Shown: one piece after another, positions 40,961 to 49,733 of the stretch | Layout: each line of letters begins with the position of its first letter | How positions within the stretch are numbered: the first letter of the stretch is position 1 | Source: Ramlibacter alkalitolerans | GTDB taxonomy: Bacteria > Pseudomonadota > Gammaproteobacteria > Burkholderiales > Burkholderiaceae_C | DNA length: 64,000 nucleotides | Assembly: GCF_016722765.1 (NCBI RefSeq) | Contig: NZ_JAEQND010000017.1 | Coordinates: 1 to 64,000, forward strand | Direction of reading: 5' to 3' | The notes under the pieces: generated by a model | Database searches by the model: none | Seen by the model: only the letters and a program-made list of their open reading frames with translations | Told to the model about the DNA's origin: nothing | Position numbers and translations under genes: made by a program

Positions 40961-43075
40961 TCAGCTTTCCAGCGGGAAAGAGAGGCTGAAGAGCACGCCG
41001 CCGCCGACATTGGCTGCCTCGACCGTGCCGCCCATCTTGGCCATGTAGGTACGGGCCACGAACAGGCCCTGGCCGCGCCGCCCCTCGCCCGCGTCGGCGG
41101 CGCCGTCGCTCACCCCGTAGTCGAAGATGCGCTCCAGCATGCCCTCGGGAATGGCGGGGCCCAGGTTGTGGATGCCGATCACGGCCCGCGCGTGCCCCTG
41201 CTGCAGCGTGAGGGTGATGGCGGTGCCGGGGCTGCGGTGCCGGTCCGCGTTGCGCAGGATGTGCGTGACGATGTCTTCCAGCGAGAACGGATCGGCCCGC
41301 ACCGTCAGCGGCGCCGCCAGCGGCGTGTAGCGCACCTCGGCGATGCCGGCGAACTGCGCATTGGCGGCCACCTCGCGCAGGAAGGCGTCGAGGTCCACGG
41401 CGGCGATCTCGAGCTGCGCGGCCTGCAGCGCCTCGCCGGGCGAGGCCTGCCCGTACAGCACGCGCACCGCCTGCTGCATGCGCTGCACGTAGCGGTGGGC
41501 GGGATCGGCGGGATCGGGGTGCAGCACCATCAGCGACTGCAGCGGCGACAGGATCTCGTGGCCCACGGCCTGCAGCATGTCGCGCTCGCCCTGGGCCCGC
41601 AGCTGTTCGCGCTGCACGTCGCTCTTCACCCGCTGCAGCAGGTCCGCCAGGCCGCCGGCGAGGATCCCCAGTTCGTCGCGCCCGCGCAGGTCGGACACAT
41701 CGAGCTGGCCGATGCCCGCATGGCCGGAGGCGTCCATCTGCACGTTGTGCGAGACCGCGGCGGCGCGCCGGGTCAGCACCGCGATGCGGCGGATCAGCCC
41801 GATCTCGATCATCAGCCAGGCCAGCACGATGGCGCCCAGCATCGCCGCCACGTACCAGGACATGCGGGTGGCGATCGCGCCCAGGCCCTGGTCGATGCCA
41901 CGGGCGTCGCCGGTCAGGCGCGCCTCGTAGCTGCCCAGCGGCGTCGTGATCGTTTCGCGCGCGGCCAGCATCCCGGGGCGGGCGGCGACCGGCAGCCGGT
42001 CGATCAGGCGCAGGATCAGCGGCGAGGTGCGCTGCGTGCCGTCGTCACGCGCCTTCAGCACGGCCACCGGCGCCGTGAGGCCGCCGTCCTGCCGCGTGAT
42101 CGTGAGCTCCTCGCCGGGCGCCAGCAGGGCCGACAGTTCCTGCAGGGCCGGCGGCGGCACGGCACCGCGGGCGTTGCTGTCGAACAGCGGCCGGTCGCTT
42201 TCGGGCGGCAGCACCTGAAGCTGCACGCGGATGCGGTCCAGGTCGGAGGGCGGCCAGGCCGGCGGCTGGTGTTCCAGCGCGCCGCGGAAGCCCTCCACCG
42301 GCAGCCGGATGGCGTAGGAGACGCGGCGCGCGCAGTCCGGCGGCTCGCCGCCGCTGGCGCAGCCGGCGCTTTGCCAGACGCTGGCGCGGAAGGCGCGCAG
42401 GGGCCGCGCGTCGGGCGGCAGCTCGCTCTCGCCCCGCGAGGGGTAGGCGACGAAGCGGCCGCGTACCAGCGGCTCGCCGCGCATCGAGACCTTCTCGAAC
42501 GGTGCGATCCAGGTCCGCAGTTCGCCGCGCATCTCGAGCCGGATCAGGGCGCGGTGCACGCCCAGCAGGTCGGCGTCGCCTTCCTCGCGGCCCACCAGGT
42601 CGCCGCTGGCGAAGCTGCCCACCAGGTACAGGAAGCTGCCCGCATAGGCGCTGCTGCCGACGCCCGCGCACAGGGCGCTGTCGTCCGGATAGACCACCGG
42701 GCAGCCCGCCAGTTCGACCGCCTGCTGCGCTTTGCCCGGGTCGTCGACGTCGAGCGAGGCATAGGGCAGCACCAGCGGCCGCAGCGGCGTCGGCGCGCCG
42801 CCGGCACCGGGGTTCAGCAGGGCCAGCAGGCCGGACGGCTGGCGCAGGCGCGCCATCAGGTCGGCCTGCGTCTTGCGAAAACCCTGCTGGTAGTTGCGGT
42901 AGCTGCGCGCCTTCTCGTCCTGCAGCAGCACCACGGCGAGTGCCAGCGTGGCCAGCGCCAGCAGCAGGAACACACCGCGGATCAGGATGCGGCGGCGGAA
43001 CGACGCCAGCCCGAGGGGCGGCACCTCCAGCCGCGCCAACGACAGTTCCGGCAGGGCCAGCCCCGGCAGCTTCAT
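40961..43075 (-). CDS. Membrane sensor histidine kinase with large extracytoplasmic domain
   Basis: 704 residues. A transmembrane helix at about 28-50, a roughly 350-residue periplasmic domain with several Cys (for example GCPVVYPDDSALCAG, which could form disulphides), a second helix near 415-437 (WYVAAMLGAIVLAWLMIEI), HAMP, a HisKA region with His506 in AVGHEILSPLQSL, and HATPase with HILRNADRH and GQGLFVARTYMAKMGG. The dimerisation motif HEILSP replaces the usual HELRTP. Start ATG 43075 overlaps the response regulator stop (ATGA). It probably monitors the envelope; the ligand is unknown. Confidence 0.88.
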   Translation of the reverse strand: MKLPGLALPELSLARLEVPPLGLASFRRRILIRGVFLLLALATLALAVVLLQDEKARSYRNYQQGFRKTQADLMARLRQPSGLLALLNPGAGGAPTPLRPLVLPYASLDVDDPGKAQQAVELAGCPVVYPDDSALCAGVGSSAYAGSFLYLVGSFASGDLVGREEGDADLLGVHRALIRLEMRGELRTWIAPFEKVSMRGEPLVRGRFVAYPSRGESELPPDARPLRAFRASVWQSAGCASGGEPPDCARRVSYAIRLPVEGFRGALEHQPPAWPPSDLDRIRVQLQVLPPESDRPLFDSNARGAVPPPALQELSALLAPGEELTITRQDGGLTAPVAVLKARDDGTQRTSPLILRLIDRLPVAARPGMLAARETITTPLGSYEARLTGDARGIDQGLGAIATRMSWYVAAMLGAIVLAWLMIEIGLIRRIAVLTRRAAAVSHNVQMDASGHAGIGQLDVSDLRGRDELGILAGGLADLLQRVKSDVQREQLRAQGERDMLQAVGHEILSPLQSLMVLHPDPADPAHRYVQRMQQAVRVLYGQASPGEALQAAQLEIAAVDLDAFLREVAANAQFAGIAEVRYTPLAAPLTVRADPFSLEDIVTHILRNADRHRSPGTAITLTLQQGHARAVIGIHNLGPAIPEGMLERIFDYGVSDGAADAGEGRRGQGLFVARTYMAKMGGTVEAANVGGGVLFSLSFPLES

Positions 43076-43767
43076 GGCACCCAGCGGAAGCCGCGCATCG
43101 GCACGTTCTCGATGCGCTCGAAGCCGGGGTCGACTTCGCGGAAGGCGTCGCGGATCGTGCTCACGTGCTTGCGCACGTTGTCGCGGTTGCGCCCGCTCTT
43201 GACGACCTCGAACAGGTCTTCGTAGGACACGACGTCGCCGCGCCGCTGGTACAGCGTCGCCAGGATGCGCTGCGCCGTCAGCGGCAGGTTGATGCGCTCG
43301 CCGCGCCAGGTGGGCGTGCGCTGCCAGAGCGGGTCGAGCGCCAGTTCGTCGGCGGCGGGCGCCGGCGGCTGCTGGCGCGCACGGCGCTCGCGCGACACGC
43401 GCAGGATCTCCAGGAAGGTCTCGATGAAGTCGGCTTCCTCGAAGGTGGTCTTCTGCAGGTAGTCCCAGGCATCGAGGGCCTTCATGATGCTGCGGTAGAT
43501 CGCCGCCGGCATGGCGGAGACGACGAGCACCGGCACGCCCGAGCCCTGCTTGTTGATCGCGTTGATCAGCGCAACGCCGGCGTGGCGTTCGCGCCCGAGC
43601 TCGATGTCCAGCAGCACCACGTCGTAGGCCGCGCGCGCCAGCGCCGCCTCGGCGGCGTCGCGGTCGAACCACTGGTCCACCTCGATCCCCGGCCGGGCCG
43701 AACGGATCCAGCCGGCCAGCTGGTTGCTGGTGGGGAGGTCATCCTCGATGACGGCGACGCGGGGCAT
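43072..43767 (-). CDS. Response regulator, receiver plus winged-helix output
   Basis: 231 residues: receiver with Asp9-Asp10 acidic pocket and phospho-acceptor Asp54 (VVLLDIELG), then a linker and a C-terminal winged helix (LTAQRILATLYQRRGDVVSYEDLFEVV; the HVSTIRDAFREVDPGFERIENV recognition region). The output domain is OmpR-like but divergent. The start at 43767 removes an upstream extension encoded by the hairpin element at 43780. It is the first gene of the regulator-kinase operon and is divergent from the exported-protein/SPFH operon, which may be its target. Confidence 0.86.
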   Translation of the reverse strand: MPRVAVIEDDLPTSNQLAGWIRSARPGIEVDQWFDRDAAEAALARAAYDVVLLDIELGRERHAGVALINAINKQGSGVPVLVVSAMPAAIYRSIMKALDAWDYLQKTTFEEADFIETFLEILRVSRERRARQQPPAPAADELALDPLWQRTPTWRGERINLPLTAQRILATLYQRRGDVVSYEDLFEVVKSGRNRDNVRKHVSTIRDAFREVDPGFERIENVPMRGFRWVP

Positions 43768-43779
43768 GGTGGTGGAGAG

Positions 43780-43910
43780 GAATGCAGGAGGCAGGACGCA
43801 GAGGACGCAAAGGGTACGCAGAGGACGCAGAAGAAGCCATCGAAAGTATTGGATGTCTTTCGCGTCCTTTGCGTACCCTTCGCGTCCTCTGCGTCCGGCA
43901 GTCCGCATTC
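43780..43910. repeat. Long-hairpin element of GGACGCA words, copy 2 of the CGCAAAAG-like family
   Basis: Arms of about 45 bases: the left contains GGACGCAGAGGACGCAAAGG, the right CCTTTGCGTACCCTTCGCGT and ends GCGTCC. Outer GAATGC / GCATTC (43780, 43905) extend it. It fills the leader of the response regulator gene and about half of the 272-base divergent gap to 44040. Confidence 0.85.
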
Positions 43911-43980
43911 TGCAGCCCCCGCACGACTTCGCCTGTGAAGGTTTCTTCCGGGGTGTGAACGAAGCCGCCCTGCGCGCGCG

Positions 43981-44008
43981 TTGTTCGCTCCCGGGGGGAT
44001 TCGAACAA
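43981..44008. promoter_or_regulatory. Dyad TTGTTCG-N14-CGAACAA upstream of the SPFH operon
   Basis: Perfect 7-bp inverted repeat with a G/C-rich 14-base centre, ending 31 bases before the ATG at 44040. A candidate regulator site; the responsible protein is unknown. Confidence 0.4.
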
Positions 44009-44039
44009 TGGCTTCATCGTCAACGCAAGGAGATCCACG

Positions 44040-44678
44040 ATGACAAGCCGCAAGACCCTGGGTTCCGCCGTGAAGTTCGCGCTGGTGGCTGCCGCCAGCG
44101 CCGCCGCCGCGTCGCTGTGGGCGCAGGGCCGGCCCGAGGCCGGGCTGCTGCTGGATGCGCACACCTGGTGCGAGGAAGTGGCCACGGCCAGCACCGGCCC
44201 GTGGCCGGAAGACGGCTGGTTTCGGCTGGTGCCGCGGGAGCAGGCCGTCGAAGTCCGGGCCGTGACGCCCCGCGACGCCGTCACGGCGGTGGCCGCCGAC
44301 GCGATGTACTTCCGGCTGCCCGGCGTCGCGCTGCAGGAAGGCCAGCGCACCGGCTACCGCTACCCGGAAGTGCTGCAGCAGCCGCGCATGGGCGTGCAGC
44401 ACGAACTCTCGGTCGGCGGCACGCGCTTCAGCCTGCTGGCCGACTACGTCGACCAGGGCATCGCCTACACCGTCGCCTATGGCGGCGCCAGCTACCGCTA
44501 CGTGCTGGGGGCGCCCGGGGCCGACCACACGGTGGTGCGCGCGGTCGCCGACCTCGATGGCGACCGCCAGCCCGATTTCGTGATCGACGTCGACGGCAGC
44601 GTGTACCTGTTGCTGTCCACGCAGGCCCGGCCCGGTGCGAACCAACCGACCGCCCATTACACCGAAGACATTTCCTGA
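44040..44678 (+). CDS. Exported protein of unknown function
   Basis: 212 residues starting after CAAGGAG. A signal peptide (TSRKTLGSAVKFALVAAASA, then a predicted cut after LWAQG) leads to a periplasmic body without recognisable family. Near the end ADLDGDRQPDFVIDVDG resembles a calcium-binding FG-GAP/VCBS-type repeat, often found in secreted or surface proteins. It starts a three-gene run with the SPFH protein (28-base gap) and another exported protein. Role unknown, envelope-related by context. Confidence 0.72.
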   Translation: MTSRKTLGSAVKFALVAAASAAAASLWAQGRPEAGLLLDAHTWCEEVATASTGPWPEDGWFRLVPREQAVEVRAVTPRDAVTAVAADAMYFRLPGVALQEGQRTGYRYPEVLQQPRMGVQHELSVGGTRFSLLADYVDQGIAYTVAYGGASYRYVLGAPGADHTVVRAVADLDGDRQPDFVIDVDGSVYLLLSTQARPGANQPTAHYTEDIS

Positions 44679-44706
44679 GCCCCGCCTGTCGCAAGGAGAA
44701 GAGACC

Positions 44707-45975
44707 ATGCTGGCCCGCCTGAAGTCCCTCGTGCGCGCGCTGCGCATCGCCGTGGCGCGCAAGCTGCGCCGTCCCGGCCGCGGCGACCCGCTGTTCGCCG
44801 AGGAAGCCCTGGGGCGCGTGCTGCAGGCCCGCCGGGCCGCCGCGCTCGCGGCGGCGGCCGGCCTCGGCGCCTGGATCCTCGTGGCGCACCCGCCGCTGCG
44901 GACGGTCGGCGCCGGCGAGATCGGCGTGCGCACCAACCTCGTGACGGGCAGCGTGGTGCAGTGGCGCGACGGCAGCCTCCTGGTCGTTCCCGGCCTGCAC
45001 GAAGCGCAGGTGTTCTCGCTGCGCGATCGCATCTACAAGCCGGCCCAGCTGGCCAGCGCGGCCGGCGCCGCGCCGGTGCAATCGGTGGAGGGGCTCTCGG
45101 TCGGCATCGACCTGGTCGTGCGCTACGCGCTGGACGCGCGCAGCATCGCGTCCACGGCCCGCAACCTGCCGGCGAACGTGGACGGCGAGATCGTCGAGCC
45201 GGCCGTCCAGAACGTGGTCTACAAGGTGTTCCCGCGCTACACCGTGCGCGAGATCTTCTCGACCAAGCGCACCGAGATCCAGCAGACGCTGGAAGCCGAA
45301 CTGCGCCAGCGCCTGGCCGCCGACGGCGTGCTGCTCAAGGGCGTGCTGGTGGGCAAGGTGGACCTGCCGGCCGACTACAGGCGCGGCATGGAAGGCCTGC
45401 TGGCCGAGGAACTGGAAACGCAGAAGATGGAGTACACGCTGCAGCTGAAGGACAAGCGGGTGAAGGAAACCGCACTCGAGGCCGCCGCCGAGAAGGTGCG
45501 GCGCGAGGTGCGGGCCGAAGCCGCCGCCCGCGAGCAGGTGATCGCCGCGCGCGCCCAGGAAGAGGCGATGCAGCACGTGCTGCCCTTCAAGCAGCGCCAG
45601 ATCGAGCAGCGCCGGCTCGAGGCGGAAGCGGAGAAGGAGGCGCGCATGAAGACGGCCGAAGGCAACGCCCAGGCGCGCCGCATCGAGGCCAGCGGCGAAG
45701 CCGACGCCCGCCGCCAGCTGGCGCAGGCCGAGGCCTTCCGCATGGAGCAGATCGGCCAGGCCAGCGCGCAGCAGATGGCGCGCGAGGGCACGCTGCTGTC
45801 GCGCCATCCGCTCCTGATCCAGAAGACGCTGGCCGACAAGCTCTCGGACAAGGTGCAGGTGATCATCGCGCCGCCGGGCGCGGCCGGTGGCTTCATCGGC
45901 GCCAACCTGCTCGGCAACCCGCAGTCGCGCGACGCGGGCCCGCAGCACGCCGCCGCCCGCGCCGAGGAGGAGTGA
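44707..45975 (+). CDS. SPFH/band-7 membrane protein (flotillin/prohibitin-like)
   Basis: 422 residues. One transmembrane segment at about 44-61 (AALAAAAGLGAWILVA), then the SPFH core (TVGAGEIGVRTNLVTGSVVQ, VEGLSVGIDLVVRYAL, PAVQNVVYKVFPRYTVREIF) and a long Ala/Glu/Arg coiled coil at about 230-330 (EELETQKMEYTLQLKDK; AEGNAQARRIEASGEADARR). Such proteins form membrane rings that scaffold proteases or lipid domains. It sits between two exported unknowns in one operon; 3 bases separate it from the next gene. No NfeD or HflKC partner is adjacent. Confidence 0.83.
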   Translation: MLARLKSLVRALRIAVARKLRRPGRGDPLFAEEALGRVLQARRAAALAAAAGLGAWILVAHPPLRTVGAGEIGVRTNLVTGSVVQWRDGSLLVVPGLHEAQVFSLRDRIYKPAQLASAAGAAPVQSVEGLSVGIDLVVRYALDARSIASTARNLPANVDGEIVEPAVQNVVYKVFPRYTVREIFSTKRTEIQQTLEAELRQRLAADGVLLKGVLVGKVDLPADYRRGMEGLLAEELETQKMEYTLQLKDKRVKETALEAAAEKVRREVRAEAAAREQVIAARAQEEAMQHVLPFKQRQIEQRRLEAEAEKEARMKTAEGNAQARRIEASGEADARRQLAQAEAFRMEQIGQASAQQMAREGTLLSRHPLLIQKTLADKLSDKVQVIIAPPGAAGGFIGANLLGNPQSRDAGPQHAAARAEEE

Positions 45976-45978
45976 GCC

Positions 45979-47436
45979 ATGCCCGCCAGCGCGATCGCGC
46001 TCGCCGCCGCCGCCGCGATGAACACCGCCATCGTCACCGCCGACCGCGCCGTGCTGCGGGCCGCGCCGCGCGAGGCCGCGCCGCAGCAGGCGCAGCTGTG
46101 GCAGGGCGAGGTGCTGGAGGTGCGCGGCGAGCGGCTCGACTACCTGCAGGTGTGGGACCCTGCCCGCGAGCGCGGCGGCTACGTGAAGGCCACGCAGGTG
46201 CGGCGCAGCGCGCTCACCCCCGCCGAGGCGCCCGGGCTGCTGGCGGTGCTGCGCTTCCTCCGCGAGGCCCCCGGCGCGGAGTCGCTGGGCATAGGCATCG
46301 CCGCCGCCTACCTGCAAGCAGCGCCCGCCGAATCCGTGCGCGGTGCCGAGGGTGCCGAGGCGCTGGACGCACTGGGGACGCTGGCCGAGCGGCTGGCCCG
46401 CCGCGCGTCCGAAGGAACGCCCGCGGGCCAGCAGTCGCAGCTCGCGCTGTCGGCCCACCTCGAAGTGGCGGCGCGCTACGGCGTGAAGTTCGCCAGCTAC
46501 GAGCAGGACGGCCGCATGCGCATCTGCTACGACGGCGATGCCTTCCGGCGGGTCCTGGCCTTGCCGGCCACGCCGCCGCAGCAGGCGCGCGCCGCGCTGG
46601 CGCTCACGCAGCCGGAGTGCATGGATCCGGCGCTGCAGCCCCTGCAACGGCACCAGCTGAGCGCGTGGCGCGCCGAGGTGCTGGAGCGGGTGGACACGGC
46701 GGGCTTGCCGGCCCACGTCAGGCACCGGGTCGCGCTGCGCCGCGCCGCCGTCTGGAGCACGCTGGCCTACGAGCACGCGCGCCTCGGCGACGGCGAGAGC
46801 AGCGCGGCGGCCGAAAGGGCGCTGGGCGAACTGGCCTCGGTGCACAAGGGCGAGCTCAGCGAGGAGGACCAGGCCGCGTACAACGATGCTGCGATCCGCG
46901 TCAATGCATCGCGCTGGGCGGCCGTGCCCGCAACGGCCGCCGCGCCGGCCGCAACGCGGCCCACGATCGTGACGCAGGCGGGGCAGCCCGGCGAGACCTG
47001 CGTGCTGCTGGTGGACGCCAGGCACGACGCTGCGCATCCGCTGGCGAAGCGCTGCACCTATGCGCTCGTGTGGCCGCAATCGGCCAGCGTGAACCGCGAA
47101 GGCACGGCCGTCGCGCTGGCGGTGCAGCCCATGGAAGCCTGGCGCGAGCTGTGGCTGTTCCGGCTGCAGGTGCGTCAGTGGACGATCGATGTCCTGCCGC
47201 CGGCCAGCCTGCAGCCGGGAAGCGGCTACGCCGAATTCGCCGGCTGGGTGCCCGGTGGGCAGCAGGTGCTGGTGGCCCGCGAGGCGCGGGCGGAAGGGCG
47301 CTACCGGCGCAGCTACGAGGTGGTGAGCGTCGCGTCGCTCGCCACCCAGCGCCAGGCCGGGGAGCCGGGGGCGCTGGGTCCGTTCCAGCGCTGGCAGGAT
47401 GCGGCGTGGAAGAGGAGCTCGGTGGCGCTGCGCTGA
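45979..47436 (+). CDS. Large protein of unknown function, possibly exported, SH3b-like N-terminus
   Basis: 485 residues. A short hydrophobic start (ASAIALAAAAAMNTA) may be a signal. It is followed by an SH3b-like segment (AIVTADRAVLRAAPRE, ...WQGEVLEVRGERLDYLQVWDPARERGGYVKA) of the sort that binds cell-wall peptides. The remainder has a helical middle and a beta-rich end (SVNREGTAVALAVQPMEAWRELWLF) with paired Cys (GETCVLLVDARH...KRCTYALVWP). No catalytic motif found. It ends 4 bases from convergent recQ. Likely a partner of the SPFH protein at the envelope. Confidence 0.7.
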   Translation: MPASAIALAAAAAMNTAIVTADRAVLRAAPREAAPQQAQLWQGEVLEVRGERLDYLQVWDPARERGGYVKATQVRRSALTPAEAPGLLAVLRFLREAPGAESLGIGIAAAYLQAAPAESVRGAEGAEALDALGTLAERLARRASEGTPAGQQSQLALSAHLEVAARYGVKFASYEQDGRMRICYDGDAFRRVLALPATPPQQARAALALTQPECMDPALQPLQRHQLSAWRAEVLERVDTAGLPAHVRHRVALRRAAVWSTLAYEHARLGDGESSAAAERALGELASVHKGELSEEDQAAYNDAAIRVNASRWAAVPATAAAPAATRPTIVTQAGQPGETCVLLVDARHDAAHPLAKRCTYALVWPQSASVNREGTAVALAVQPMEAWRELWLFRLQVRQWTIDVLPPASLQPGSGYAEFAGWVPGGQQVLVAREARAEGRYRRSYEVVSVASLATQRQAGEPGALGPFQRWQDAAWKRSSVALR

Positions 47437-47440
47437 ACCC

Positions 47441-49228
47441 TCACCCCGGCCCTCTCCCGCAAGCGGGAGAGGGAGCGGGAGCGGCGACGGGAACTGGCGC
47501 CTTCGCGCCTTTCTGCGCCCGCGCCGGGCGCACGTACTCCGGCAGGAAGCTGCGCTTGCTGCGATCGGCGAACAGCACGGTCACCTGGGTGCCGCTGGCT
47601 TCCTCCACCACGCCGCGGCCGTAGCGGCGGACCTCCACCAGGTCGCCGCGCGCGAACACCGGCGGCCCGCCGGCTTCGGGCGCCGCATCTTCCTGCTCCT
47701 GCGGCTTGTTGCGCAGCAACTCCTCCACCACGGCCTCGTGGGCGGCGATGCGCCGGCAGTTGTCGCAATGCTCGCAGCGCTCCTGCGATGACTCGCCTTC
47801 CAGGTGCTCCAGCAGCACCCGCCAGCGGCACTGGCCGGTCTGCGCATAGAACACCATGCGCTCCAGCGCCTCGCGGTCGAGGTCGCGCTTCCTGCCATAG
47901 CCCTCGGTGAGCTCGCGCATGCGCTCGCCGCTGGCCGACCTGGCCTGCAGCTTGAGCGTGCCGTCGCGCGACTGGCTCACGATCCTGTCCTTGCGCAGCA
48001 GGCCGAGCGCCACCTGCACCTTCGACTTCGGGCGGCCCAGGCGCGCCTGCAGCAGCGGCAAGGTCCATGGCTGCCCGTCCTCGCGCGGCTCGCGCAGGGC
48101 CGCCACGATCGCGGCGGCGTCCTCCTCGCCGGGATAGCGGCCGGCCATGAAGAACTGCTGGATCGCCTTGTCGCCGCGCAGGAACAGCAGCGTGCAGCGC
48201 GCCAGCTCGCCGTCGCGGCCGGCGCGCCCGGCTTCCTGGTAGTAGGCCTCCAGCGTCGCCGGCAGCTGGTAGTGCAGCACGAAGCGGATGTCCGGCTTGT
48301 CGATGCCGAGGCCGAAGGCATTGGTCGCCACGATGATGCGGGTGTCGCCGTTCATGAAGGCGTCCTGCGTGGCCGCCCGCTCGGGCGCGGCCATCTTGCC
48401 GTGGTAGATGCCCACCGACTCGTCGACGGCCAGCAGCGCCTCGTGCACCGCATGCGCCGCCTTCACGGTGGCGGTGTAGACGATGCCGCTGCCCTGCGTC
48501 GCGCGGGCCAGCCGCACGACCTGCGCCAGCTTGTCGGCTTCCTTGGCGACCGGCACCACGCGCAGGTCGAGGTTGGGACGATAGGCGCTGGTGTTGACCA
48601 CGCCCGCCGCCGGAATCCCCAGCTGCTCGCAGATGTCCGCGGCGATCTCGTCGGTGGCCGTCGCGGTGAGGGCCAGCACCACCGGCTTGCCCAGGCGCGG
48701 CAGCGCGTGCGCGATCTCCAGGAAGGCGGGGCGGAAGTCATGGCCCCAGTGCGAGATGCAGTGCGCCTCGTCGATGGCCAGCAGGCTCACCGGGTGGGCC
48801 CGCAGCAGTTGGAGGAAGTCGGGATCGGCCAGCCGCTCGGGCGTCGTCATGACGATGCGCGCCGAGCCGTCCTCCACGGCCTGCAGGGCCGCCTTGGTTT
48901 CGTCGCCGTCGATGGCGCTGTTCACCTGCACTGCGGCGATGCCCAGCTCGCGCAGGGACTCGCACTGGTCCTTCATCAGCGCAATCAGCGGCGAGACGAC
49001 GACGGTGCGTCCGGGCAGCAGCACGGCCGGCAGCTGGTAGCACAGCGACTTGCCGGCGCCGGTGGGCATCACGGCCAGGGTCGCGTCGCCTGCGAGCACG
49101 CGTTCGATCACGGTGGCCTGCCCGGGGCGCAGGCGCGCCAGCCCGAAGGTTTCGCGCAGGACCGTGCGGACGCGCCGCGTCGCGGCGGCCGCCTTGCCAG
49201 GGGTGGCCGTCGGGGCGCGGGACGCCAT
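47441..49228 (-). CDS. recQ: ATP-dependent DNA helicase RecQ
   Basis: 595 residues. Superfamily II motifs: Walker A VMPTGAGKSLCYQLP (Lys60), DEAH box IDEAHCISHWG, motif VI QEAGRAGRDGE. The RQC zinc cluster is seen in GQCRWRVLLEHLEG...RCEHCDNC. In place of the usual HRDC domain the C-terminus has a small beta-barrel-like tail (FARGDLVEVRRYGRGVVEE, TVLFADRSKRSFLPEYV) similar to the DUF3553 tail of other helicases. The last ten or so codons lie within a G/C palindrome. It unwinds forks and recombination intermediates. The start at 49228 lies 2 bases after the acidic small gene. Confidence 0.92.
   Translation of the reverse strand: MASRAPTATPGKAAAATRRVRTVLRETFGLARLRPGQATVIERVLAGDATLAVMPTGAGKSLCYQLPAVLLPGRTVVVSPLIALMKDQCESLRELGIAAVQVNSAIDGDETKAALQAVEDGSARIVMTTPERLADPDFLQLLRAHPVSLLAIDEAHCISHWGHDFRPAFLEIAHALPRLGKPVVLALTATATDEIAADICEQLGIPAAGVVNTSAYRPNLDLRVVPVAKEADKLAQVVRLARATQGSGIVYTATVKAAHAVHEALLAVDESVGIYHGKMAAPERAATQDAFMNGDTRIIVATNAFGLGIDKPDIRFVLHYQLPATLEAYYQEAGRAGRDGELARCTLLFLRGDKAIQQFFMAGRYPGEEDAAAIVAALREPREDGQPWTLPLLQARLGRPKSKVQVALGLLRKDRIVSQSRDGTLKLQARSASGERMRELTEGYGRKRDLDREALERMVFYAQTGQCRWRVLLEHLEGESSQERCEHCDNCRRIAAHEAVVEELLRNKPQEQEDAAPEAGGPPVFARGDLVEVRRYGRGVVEEASGTQVTVLFADRSKRSFLPEYVRPARAQKGAKAPVPVAAPAPSPACGRGPG
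47450..47473. terminator. Palindrome CCCTCTCCCGC / GCGGGAGAGGG between convergent genes
   Basis: Perfect 11-bp arms with an AA centre, 14 bases after the stop of the gene at 45979 and inside the 3' end of recQ. This sequence type is a common interspersed repeat in Gram-negative genomes. There is no T tract, but its place suits transcription termination from the plus strand. Confidence 0.55.
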
Positions 49229-49230
49229 GA

Positions 49231-49602
49231 TCAGGCGTCTTCGCCGGAGTCTTCGCCGTCCGCGCCCAGGCGCGATTCGTCGAGTTCCGCGAGGTTCTGG
49301 GCCTCGCGGTTGTCCATGTCCGTCATTTCCATGCCGTCGGGGTCGGCCTCGGGGAAGCCCTCGTCGTCCGCCAGGTTCACCACCCGGTCCGGCAGGATGT
49401 CGGCGCCTTCGCGCAGGTCCGCGCCGGCCACGGCGGCACGGTCGCCCGTCTTGCCGCTGTCGATGGTGTCCTCGCGCGCCTCGCCGGTGCCGATGGTGTC
49501 GCTGCCGCTGTCCGAGTTGTCGCTGGGACCCAGCAGTTCGGCTTCGCGGCCGCTGGGCTCGGTGGGCGCCTTGTCCGCGCCCAGGATGCTGCTGTATGCC
49601 AT
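49231..49602 (-). CDS. Small acidic protein of unknown function, upstream of recQ
   Basis: 123 residues from the ATG at 49602, with AGAGGAG before it. It is strongly acidic (ADDEGFPEADPDGMEMTD, ending DGEDSGEDA) and Ser/Gly/Asp-rich with no hydrophobic core, so it is probably disordered or forms a complex. It begins AYSSILGADKAPTEP. The repeated words LGPSDNSDSGSDT and EGADILPDRVV look conserved-family-like, but I cannot name the family. It is followed by recQ after 2 bases, so the two are cotranslated. A DNA-mimic or helicase partner role is only a guess. Confidence 0.7.
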   Translation of the reverse strand: MAYSSILGADKAPTEPSGREAELLGPSDNSDSGSDTIGTGEAREDTIDSGKTGDRAAVAGADLREGADILPDRVVNLADDEGFPEADPDGMEMTDMDNREAQNLAELDESRLGADGEDSGEDA

Positions 49603-49733
49603 GCGTGCTCCTCTTGGTTCCCGGCCAGTCTGGCGTGCGGGTGGCCAGCGCTGCGTCGGCACCCGCAACCGGACCGTGTCGGACGCAGCCGCCGCGCCCG
49701 CTGCCGTACAGTCGTGGCTGCAAGGAGACCCCA

